Positions 1 to 6,173 of a stretch of 10,074 nucleotides of DNA are shown here, piece by piece (position 1 is the first letter of the stretch; every line of letters begins with the position of its first letter). Source of the stretch: Desulfobacula sp. (GTDB lineage: Bacteria; Desulfobacterota; Desulfobacteria; Desulfobacterales; Desulfobacteraceae). Below the pieces are notes generated by a model that was not told the DNA's origin, ran no database searches, and saw nothing but the letters and a program-made list of their open reading frames with translations. The position numbers and the translations under genes are program-made. The stretch lies in NCBI GenBank assembly GCA_027858355.1, contig JAQICW010000369.1, forward strand, positions 1 to 10,074. The letters are read 5' to 3'.

Positions 1-1
1 A

Positions 2-211
2 TGGTATCAATTTTTAAATGTTTTATCGCCCCAGGGAAAAACGTCAATGCTGCAGGATATTGAGGCGGGACGGAAAACCGAAGTTGAGATTTTTGGAGGA
101 AAAGTAGTTGAATTGGGCAATACCCATGGTGTGGAAACACGGACTAATCAAACAGTGCTTCAAATTATCAGGGTATTAGAGCAGGATTGTAAAAATGGGG
201 TTGCGCTATGA
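2..211 (+). CDS. 2-dehydropantoate 2-reductase-like protein (PanE/ApbA family), C-terminal part only
   Basis: The frame is open from the window edge to a TGA at 209-211 and encodes the last 69 residues of a protein. They resemble the C-terminal helical domain of ketopantoate reductases: a TSMLQDIEAGRKTEVE stretch (compare the family pattern SMxQDxxxGRxTEid), then GGKVVELG and a THGVETRTNQ segment where the family usually has a gi-P-x-N turn. Family members reduce a 2-keto acid with NADPH; true PanE makes pantoate for CoA, but many paralogues act on other keto acids. The Rossmann domain lies outside the window, so the substrate and catalytic Lys cannot be judged. The stop codon overlaps the next start (ATGA, 208-211), which indicates translational coupling. 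With a CoA ligase and a MaoC protein downstream, a role in organic-acid metabolism is as likely as pantothenate synthesis. The family call is fairly sure, the function is not. Confidence 0.72.
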   Translation, partial: WYQFLNVLSPQGKTSMLQDIEAGRKTEVEIFGGKVVELGNTHGVETRTNQTVLQIIRVLEQDCKNGVAL

Positions 212-1089
212 AATTAGATGCCAGCCTTGTTGGGACGCGGCTTTTGAACTATCAGACAAAGATCAACTGGCGGGAAACAACAAATTTTGCAGCAGCTATA
301 GAGGACAATAACCCGAAATATTTTGATGACAGGCAAGACCAGGGTATTGTCTCCCATCCCATGTTTGCAGTATCCGTTACCTGGCCTGTTTTGAGCCGGT
401 TGGAAACCTTTATTGACTCCAAAGATTTTCCAAAAGACGTTTTAATGACCCAGGTACACTATACAGAACACCTGATTTTACACCGCCTGATCCGGCCCGG
501 TGATGAACTCTCATTAACGGGGACATTAAAAGCTATTTTACCCCATCGTGCAGGGACCCATGCCATTATCCGTCTGGATGCTGAAGACCGGTTTGGAAAA
601 CCTGTATTCACGGAATATATTGGTGCCATGCTGAGGGGGGTGGACTGTGGAAAGGGAGATACGGCTGGTGAAATCCCTTTAATTCCGGAAAATGATAACG
701 TGGCAGAAGTTTTATGGGCATCTGACATTCATATTGATCATCTGCGCCCCTATATTTATGACGGATGCAGCAATATTGAATTTCCAATTCACACTTCACC
801 CAATTTTGCCAGGATGGTGGGTCTGCCCGGAATTATTCTACAGGGAACGGCAACCCTGGCATACGCGATTCGAGAATTGGTTAACACTGAAGCTGACAAA
901 GATCCTGGAAGAATTTTGGAGATTGCATGCAGGTTTACGGGAATGGTCCTGCCTGGAACGGATATTAAGGTATTGTGTACAGGGAAAAAAGATTATACAG
1001 ACTATACAGATATCTTTTTTGAAGTCCAAAATAATGAACTCAAAAAAGCTATTCGGTCTGGATATGTAAAAATAATGAAACGGGGGTAA
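208..1089 (+). CDS. MaoC-type double hot-dog dehydratase/hydratase-like protein
   Basis: This 293-residue protein has the length and layout of a two-hot-dog MaoC protein. The N-terminal domain carries D33-N-N-P-K-Y38, typical of the MaoC_dehydrat_N type. The C-terminal domain carries F192-P-I-H195-T-S-P followed by GLPGIILQGTATLAYA, matching the hydratase pattern NPIHxDP...GLPxxILHGTATLA. Active members add water to 2-enoyl-CoA or remove it from 3-hydroxyacyl-CoA. The His of the catalytic pair is kept (H195), but the Asp expected 5-6 residues before it is Ile190/Asn189 and the usual Asn before Pro is Phe192, so activity is uncertain. The ATG overlaps the stop of the PanE-like gene, and the CoA ligase starts 1 nt after this gene ends. 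I infer that it acts on, or binds, a CoA thioester made by that ligase. Family is confident, reaction uncertain. Confidence 0.8.
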   Translation: MKLDASLVGTRLLNYQTKINWRETTNFAAAIEDNNPKYFDDRQDQGIVSHPMFAVSVTWPVLSRLETFIDSKDFPKDVLMTQVHYTEHLILHRLIRPGDELSLTGTLKAILPHRAGTHAIIRLDAEDRFGKPVFTEYIGAMLRGVDCGKGDTAGEIPLIPENDNVAEVLWASDIHIDHLRPYIYDGCSNIEFPIHTSPNFARMVGLPGIILQGTATLAYAIRELVNTEADKDPGRILEIACRFTGMVLPGTDIKVLCTGKKDYTDYTDIFFEVQNNELKKAIRSGYVKIMKRG

Positions 1090-1090
1090 A

Positions 1091-2797
1091 ATGAACACAA
1101 ACCAAAGATTACCGCTTGTAAATTCCTATATTGATAAATGGGCAAAAGAACAGCCGGATTCCGTGGCCATGGTTCAACATGAAGACGGAAGGCAAATTAC
1201 CTATAAAAAATTTAGCTCATTAATTGATTTTTTTGCACTCAAATTACTTGATATGGGAATCCAAAAAGGAGACCGGGTGGCAACCCAGCTGGTATTGCTC
1301 CCGGAGCATATGGCACTGATGTATGGCTGTTTTAAAATCGGGGCTATTATTGCGCCTTTGGATCTTCGCTTAAGTGAAAATGAAGTTGTCCGGGACATCA
1401 ACAAGATTGAGGCCAAAGCCTTTTTCTTTTTAGGCAAAACCCCTGTCCGGGATTTCAGACTGGTTGGAAACGCTGTTAAAAAGGGATGCCTGTCTGTAAA
1501 ACACCTGGTGCAGTTCACACCAGATCCCAAACCCGGAGATATTATAGAAGGTGGTGTCAGTATTTCAGACCTCATGAATAAGGTGCGCCTTGTGTGGTTG
1601 AAACTGACAGATATTTTCACAGGACAGCTTAAAAGAACATATCAAAAGATGGATAAAAGAACCCCGGCCCTGATCATTTATACAACGGGAACTACAGGAG
1701 AACCAAAGCCTGCTGTATTATGCCATGAAAATATAATTGTTCAGAACCAGATATTGGAAAGGGGCATTGATTATAAAGGGGATAAAAAAGATTTTTCAAT
1801 TCTTGTGAATCTTCCCCCAAGCCATGTCGGGTGTGTCACGGAAACATTTATGACCACCATGTTTATCGGAGGTAAAGCCGTTCTTTTAAGAATATTTGAC
1901 ACCAAGACCACATTGGAAGCCATTGAACGTCATAAAGTCAAGGTAATTGGACAGATACCCACCATGTTCAGAATGCTCTGGAATTTTCCAGGGTATGAAA
2001 CATATGATCTTTCAAGCCTTGAGTTTGTTGCCTATGCCGGTTCAGCCGTTGATACAACTTTTCTTAAAAAACTATCCACCATGGCGCCAAAATTCGGGAC
2101 AGGTATTGGAATGACTGAAAATGCCGGTTTTGCGACATTTACACCTGCTGATATCTCCCATGAGGAGATGGCAGGCCAAGTGGGACAGGCCTTTTCTGAT
2201 CTGGCCCGGGTAAGTATTCGTAATCCCATGAAAGAGAATGGATCAGCAGGAGAAGAATTGGCTGATGAGCAGATCGGAGAAATTTGTTATCATCCTCCCA
2301 TTGTGTTCTTAGGATATTATAATCAGCCCGAAGAAACAAAAAAAGCTGTTTCAAACGAAGGCATACTTTATACGGGGGATCTGGGGTATTTTAAACAGAT
2401 GGACGGTTACAAAGCCTTGTATCTTTCCGGGAGAAAGAAGTTTGTTATCAAACAAAAAGGCTACAATGTCTTTCCAGGAGAGGTTGAAGAACATATTGCC
2501 CAAATGGAAGGGGTGGATGTAGTGGAAGTAATCGGGTTGAAACACACGCTTTTTGACGAAGGCATTTTTGCTTTTGTCCGTCCTGGCGCTAATATCACTC
2601 TGAGCAGCCAGGATGTGATGGAACACTGCAAGTCCATAGCCTCTTATAAAAGACCCCAGCATGTTGAAATATGGCCCCAGGACAAAGAACTGCCGTTGAC
2701 CCGGAGCACAAAAGTGGACAAACTTAAATTAATAGAAATTGCTGAAACCATTGTAGAAGACTTAAGAAATAAGGGAGCGTGGGATGCTATACCATGA
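1091..2797 (+). CDS. AMP-forming acyl-CoA synthetase/ligase (ANL superfamily)
   Basis: A 568-residue adenylate-forming enzyme expected to activate a carboxylic acid with ATP to an acyl-adenylate and then to a CoA thioester. Motifs appear in the family order: phosphate-binding loop YTTGTTGEPK at 197-206 (followed by Pro where most members have Gly), GIGMTEN at 338-344, YTGDLG at 427-432, the hinge region SGRKKFVIKQKGYNVFPGEVE at 446-466, and a C-terminal LPLTRSTKVDK whose Lys541 sits where the catalytic lysine normally lies. The length fits fatty-acyl, aryl and acetyl-type CoA ligases; the substrate cannot be read from sequence. No signal peptide or membrane segment is seen, so it should be cytoplasmic. 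The start follows a G-rich stretch at 1082-1086 just after the MaoC stop. The 3' end overlaps the AspRS-GatC gene by 14 nt, tying this metabolic block to the translation genes. Confidence 0.88.
   Translation: MNTNQRLPLVNSYIDKWAKEQPDSVAMVQHEDGRQITYKKFSSLIDFFALKLLDMGIQKGDRVATQLVLLPEHMALMYGCFKIGAIIAPLDLRLSENEVVRDINKIEAKAFFFLGKTPVRDFRLVGNAVKKGCLSVKHLVQFTPDPKPGDIIEGGVSISDLMNKVRLVWLKLTDIFTGQLKRTYQKMDKRTPALIIYTTGTTGEPKPAVLCHENIIVQNQILERGIDYKGDKKDFSILVNLPPSHVGCVTETFMTTMFIGGKAVLLRIFDTKTTLEAIERHKVKVIGQIPTMFRMLWNFPGYETYDLSSLEFVAYAGSAVDTTFLKKLSTMAPKFGTGIGMTENAGFATFTPADISHEEMAGQVGQAFSDLARVSIRNPMKENGSAGEELADEQIGEICYHPPIVFLGYYNQPEETKKAVSNEGILYTGDLGYFKQMDGYKALYLSGRKKFVIKQKGYNVFPGEVEEHIAQMEGVDVVEVIGLKHTLFDEGIFAFVRPGANITLSSQDVMEHCKSIASYKRPQHVEIWPQDKELPLTRSTKVDKLKLIEIAETIVEDLRNKGAWDAIP
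2771..2779 (+). promoter_or_regulatory. Ribosome binding site that fixes the aspS-gatC start
   Basis: The purine-rich AAGGGAGCG inside the end of the CoA ligase gene lies a few bases before ATG 2784. It supports translation of the fusion starting there, where the protein begins with the short lead-in expected before the OB-fold, even though the ligase frame has not yet stopped. Confidence 0.6.
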
Positions 2798-4904
2798 CAG
2801 ATCCAATTGCGGCCGGCTGGGATCGGCCGATATCGGTAAAACAGTTCACCTTGCAGGTTGGGTTGATGCGCTTCGGGACCACGGAGAAGTACTTTTTATC
2901 CATCTTCGGGATCAAAGCGGGATTGTTCAACTGGTTTTCAGCTCTGAATTTGCCCCTGAAGAGGTTTGCCAACAATCAACATCCCTTCGAAACGAATACT
3001 GCATCACAGCTTTTGGCAGGATAGTAGAACGGGCCCGGGGAACTGAAAATCCAAATATTGAGACCGGAGATATTGAAATTCTAGTCACTGATATGACAAT
3101 CCTGAGCCGGTCCGATACCCTTCCGTTTTCCATCACTGAAAAAGCCATGGTTGGAAGCGTAAATGAAATTGAAAGCCGTGAACCCGTGTCCGAAGATTTG
3201 AGGCTTCAATACCGCTACCTGGACTTAAGACGTCCAGGCATGCAGCAATTTCTCATTAAACGTCACAAAATCAACGCCTGCATTCGAGAATTCCTGGACC
3301 AAAAGGAGTTTATCGAAGTTGAAACGCCGATTCTGACCAAGAGCACGCCGGAAGGTGCACGGGACTATCTGGTCCCAAGCAGGGTCAATCCAGGACATTT
3401 CTATGCCCTGCCGCAATCACCCCAGCTTTTCAAGCAACTTCTCATGGTGGCAGGCTTTGAACGATACTACCAGATCACCCGGTGTTTCAGGGATGAAGAC
3501 CTGAGATCCAACCGGCAGCCGGAATTTACCCAGCTCGACCTTGAAGCCTCGTTCATTGATGAAGAATTTATTTTTAATCTTATTGAAGATCTTTTGTGCC
3601 GGATGTTTGAAATCGGTGGAACAAGTCTTCCAAGGCCGTTTCCCCGCATGACATGGCAGGAAGCCATGGACAAAACCGGATCAGACCGGCCGGATCTGCG
3701 TTTTGAAATGCTTTTTGTCGAGGCAACTGACATTTTTAGGCAGACCCGCTACAGCATCTTTAAACAGATCCTCCAGCGGGGCGGGGTGATCAAGGGAATC
3801 AATGTCAAACAGGCTTCTGAAGGCCTGAGCAAAAACGTTCTCCAGAACGAATACGCAAAACAGATTGTTCCCGGTTTTGGCGCCAAGGGCATGACCTGGA
3901 TGCGGGTGACAGGTGATAGGCTTGATTCCAACATAGTCCAGTTCTTCAATGACCAAGAACAACGATCCATCATTGAACTATTCAATGCCTCCAATGGAGA
4001 TGTGATCCTCATCATAGCCGATGCCTCCCTTGAGGTGGTTAATTCTGCCCTTGGACGTCTCCGCCTCCATGTTGCGGATCGCCTTGACATGATTCCCAAA
4101 GACAGGTTTGAACCGGTCTGGGTCACGGATTTTCCATTGTTTGAAGCCACAGAAGATGGGGTTACATCCAGCCATCATCCTTTTACTGCCCCGGACCGAA
4201 TAGATTTCGATCACAGCGACCAGGAAGATCTTCTCTCTCTGCTTTCCCGATCCTATGATATCGTTATAAACGGCGAGGAATTAGGCGGAGGCAGTATCCG
4301 TATCCATGATCCTTCCATCCAGCAGAAGGTGTTCACGGCCCTGGGACTCTCGCCCCAGGAGACAGAAGAAAAATTCGGCTTTTTCCTCCAGGCCCTTAAT
4401 TTTGGCCCGCCGCCCCACGGCGGTCTTGCCCTTGGCATGGACCGGGTGGTTGCCATGATTCTGAATACCCCTTCCATACGGGAGGTGACGGCCTTTCCCA
4501 AGAACAGAAGCGCATTTTGTCCCTTGACCCGGGCACCATCGCTGGTGGCCCATGAGCAGCTTTCCGAACTGGGCCTGCTGGATCTTGGCAAAACCGAGGC
4601 GTTGCCGGGTTCAGACCCAGAGCAGGAGATCATCGACTATATTTCCTGGGTTTCCAGAATTGATTTTGAAGCGGATGAACGACCCATAATCCAAAGCGCG
4701 CTTGAAGATGCCGAAAGGATGGCCCAAGAAGTCTCTGGCAATGCCCGGGAATACGAGCCGGCTATCTCGGTGTTCAGGGGACAGAATCATTTCAGAAAAG
4801 GCCGTGCAGCCACAAGGTCTTCATCTGTCAAAACATCAGACCTGTTTAAAAATGCTCCTTTTGTAAAAGGGGATTACTTCAAGGTTGCAAGTATTCTTGA
4901 ATAA
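2784..4904 (+). CDS. aspS: Aspartyl-tRNA synthetase fused to GatC (AspRS-GatC)
   Basis: One 706-residue frame encodes two proteins in series. Residues 1 to about 600 are a full bacterial AspRS: anticodon-binding OB-fold (GWVDALRDHG, LRDQSGIVQ), class II core with FIEVETPILTKSTPEGARDY from 176, motif 2 FRDED at 235-239 with RQPEFTQLDLE, a bacterial GAD insertion at roughly 300-430, and motif 3 GGLALGMDR at 546-554. Residues about 612-706 are a full-length GatC: IDYISWVSRIDF at its N-terminus, NHFR at 668-671, NAP at 690-692 and GDYFKVASILE to the end. The usual AspRS is about 590 aa and GatC about 95, so nothing is missing and the linker is short. His33 and Gly86 align with His31 and Gly82 of the Pseudomonas aeruginosa enzyme, marks of a non-discriminating AspRS that also charges tRNA(Asn). 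The GatC part should wrap GatA, encoded next. The domain assignment is strong; tethered channelling is inferred. Confidence 0.93.
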   Translation: MLYHDRSNCGRLGSADIGKTVHLAGWVDALRDHGEVLFIHLRDQSGIVQLVFSSEFAPEEVCQQSTSLRNEYCITAFGRIVERARGTENPNIETGDIEILVTDMTILSRSDTLPFSITEKAMVGSVNEIESREPVSEDLRLQYRYLDLRRPGMQQFLIKRHKINACIREFLDQKEFIEVETPILTKSTPEGARDYLVPSRVNPGHFYALPQSPQLFKQLLMVAGFERYYQITRCFRDEDLRSNRQPEFTQLDLEASFIDEEFIFNLIEDLLCRMFEIGGTSLPRPFPRMTWQEAMDKTGSDRPDLRFEMLFVEATDIFRQTRYSIFKQILQRGGVIKGINVKQASEGLSKNVLQNEYAKQIVPGFGAKGMTWMRVTGDRLDSNIVQFFNDQEQRSIIELFNASNGDVILIIADASLEVVNSALGRLRLHVADRLDMIPKDRFEPVWVTDFPLFEATEDGVTSSHHPFTAPDRIDFDHSDQEDLLSLLSRSYDIVINGEELGGGSIRIHDPSIQQKVFTALGLSPQETEEKFGFFLQALNFGPPPHGGLALGMDRVVAMILNTPSIREVTAFPKNRSAFCPLTRAPSLVAHEQLSELGLLDLGKTEALPGSDPEQEIIDYISWVSRIDFEADERPIIQSALEDAERMAQEVSGNAREYEPAISVFRGQNHFRKGRAATRSSSVKTSDLFKNAPFVKGDYFKVASILE
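4617..4901 (+). other. gatC: GatC domain within the AspRS-GatC fusion
   Basis: This marks the GatC part of the fused frame, about residues 612-706. GatC has no active site of its own; it stabilises GatA by lying around it and helps join GatA to GatB. The C-terminal signature of GatC is easy to see: N-x-F-R, then a variable polar stretch, then NAP, then GDYFKV and a terminal Leu-Glu. The residues before it (HEQLSELGLLDLGKTEALPGS, broken around 595-610) look like the normal AspRS end plus a brief linker. There is no separate start codon with a ribosome binding site here, so GatC is made only as part of the fusion. The neighbours gatA and gatB support the call. Confidence 0.88.
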
Positions 4905-4916
4905 TTGGGAAACACG

Positions 4917-4922
4917 AAAGGA
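4917..4922 (+). promoter_or_regulatory. Ribosome binding site that decides the gatA start
   Basis: AAAGGA ends 6 nt before ATG 4929. This favours ATG 4929 over the in-frame TTG at 4905, which sits directly against the aspS-gatC stop, has no Shine-Dalgarno at a suitable distance and would add eight unconserved residues. Confidence 0.65.
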
Positions 4923-4928
4923 TGTTTC

Positions 4929-6173
4929 ATGGAATCTAAGATATTTACATATATAAACACCTCACCCCCGCCCGAGTCGGACGGCCCCATGGCCGGGACC
5001 AGCGTGATCGTTGAGTCCGGCATATCCGTTGCCAACTGGCCGAGCGATGCCCACTCTGTGGCCCTTAAAAATTATGTGGCCCTGGAAGATGCCACCTTCA
5101 TCCAGCGCCTGCGAAATGCCGGAGCAACTCTCAAGGGAAGAACCTTTATGGCGGAACTGGGCCTGGGCCTTGACGGGGATACCGGTGGTGATGCCATAAA
5201 CAGCGGACTTTCTCATGTGGTGCTGAAGACAGACACCACGGGCGAGGCAAGGATGGCGGCTGCCGCCTCTGACTGTTTCGGGTTTAAGCCGAGTTATGGC
5301 CTTATTTCCCGTTTCGGCCTGTTCAGCTTAATCCCATCCATGGAGAGCTGCGGCATCCTTTCCAGGTCCCTGGAAACGATCTCAAAAACTATTTACACCA
5401 TGGCCGGCATTGATGAGCGTGATCCGTCCATGGAAGAATCCGGCATTGACCAGGCCATGTCCCAATTTAATATTCCGGAAGAGTCCCATGATGGCCCTTT
5501 GACCGTGGGCCTGGTCCGGGAATTGAATTCAGCCATGGGCCAGGAAGGGAACAAAGAATTTGAACAGGCTGTGGAGAAACTTGGCAAGGCCGGTGTTCAG
5601 ATTAAAGAGGTCTCCATCAAAGACTTTTCCCTTGCCAGAACCGTTCACAACGTGATCGGAACCGTTGAGGCATCGTCCAGTGCCGGCAGGTTCGACAGTG
5701 TCCGCTACGGCCACAGAGCAGGGGGCCTGGCAAAGAACTGGAATGAGATGTACATTAAATCCCGGGGTGAATCCTTTGGTCCCCTAGTTAAAGCCTATCT
5801 TTTCCAGGGGGGATATTTCCAGTACAAAAATTACAGCGCCTTTCTGGATGCCTGCCGCATCAGGGCCAGTTTGATCAAAACCGTTGAAAAAGCGTTTGAA
5901 ACAGTGGACATGATCGTTCTGCCCGTTTCTGATAAACCTTGTGCAACGACCCAAAAGCCAGACACTATATCTGATTTCTATGATGTGTTTTCATTGACGC
6001 TTCTTGCAAACCTCACGGGGAACCCGGCGATTTCAATCCCCGGGCCTGTCAATGATGGCAACACCAGGTCTGCCCTTCAATTTATCGGTCAAAGGTTTGA
6101 TGATGCACGACTACTTGCCCTTGCAGCCCGCATATCTGACATCTATACAGGAGAGATGCACCATGAAATATGA
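4929..6173 (+). CDS. gatA: GatA-family amidotransferase subunit A lacking the amidase catalytic residues
   Basis: A 414-residue GatA homologue, against about 485 in the family. GatA normally hydrolyses glutamine and feeds ammonia to GatB. Family identity is clear from DATFIQRLRNAGATLKGRT, FGFKPSYGLISRFGLF, GTVEASSSAGRFDSVRYGHRA and GNPAISIPGP. However, the catalytic Lys of the AVKDNI motif is Glu29 (IVESGI), the GGSSGGS loop with the cis-Ser is replaced by D82-GDTGG-D88, and the nucleophile Ser of TDTGGSIRQP is Glu106 (TDTTGEARM). The N-terminal helices are missing and about 22 residues are gone around the GGSSGGS loop. The EVKRRI segment, which I recall as holding a glutamine-contacting Arg, reads LVKAYL. 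The frame is intact, has a good ribosome binding site and overlaps gatB by 11 nt, so it looks like a maintained pseudoenzyme rather than a decaying gene. Glutaminase activity is very unlikely; a structural role with GatC and GatB is inferred. Confidence 0.9.
   Translation: MESKIFTYINTSPPPESDGPMAGTSVIVESGISVANWPSDAHSVALKNYVALEDATFIQRLRNAGATLKGRTFMAELGLGLDGDTGGDAINSGLSHVVLKTDTTGEARMAAAASDCFGFKPSYGLISRFGLFSLIPSMESCGILSRSLETISKTIYTMAGIDERDPSMEESGIDQAMSQFNIPEESHDGPLTVGLVRELNSAMGQEGNKEFEQAVEKLGKAGVQIKEVSIKDFSLARTVHNVIGTVEASSSAGRFDSVRYGHRAGGLAKNWNEMYIKSRGESFGPLVKAYLFQGGYFQYKNYSAFLDACRIRASLIKTVEKAFETVDMIVLPVSDKPCATTQKPDTISDFYDVFSLTLLANLTGNPAISIPGPVNDGNTRSALQFIGQRFDDARLLALAARISDIYTGEMHHEI
6149..6155 (+). 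promoter_or_regulatory. Ribosome binding site that decides the gatB start
   Basis: AGGAGAG inside the end of gatA lies 7 nt before ATG 6163. This start gives the conserved GatB N-terminus MKYEAVIGLEIH; an open stretch reaching back to 6004 in the same frame only adds residues that overlap gatA and are unlike GatB. Confidence 0.75.

Noticed and set aside
692..1069. A 125-codon forward frame inside the MaoC-like gene
   Set aside because: It overlaps a gene with clear family motifs in another frame and has no recognisable protein features.
3749..4633. Long reverse-strand open frames of about 126-133 codons
   Set aside because: They lie wholly inside the well-supported AspRS coding region, match no known motif and are antisense shadows of its codon bias.
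4905..4928. TTG start for gatA directly after the aspS-gatC stop
   Set aside because: It has no properly spaced Shine-Dalgarno and adds eight residues without family similarity; ATG 4929 has AAAGGA six bases upstream.
5160..5260. Frameshift or sequencing error hiding the GatA catalytic Ser residues
   Set aside because: The other forward frames in this region show no GGSSGGS or DTGGS motif, and family similarity continues in frame on both sides.
6004..6162. Upstream extension of the gatB frame into gatA
   Set aside because: The extra 53 residues are read from inside gatA in another frame and do not resemble GatB; the conserved N-terminus begins at 6163.
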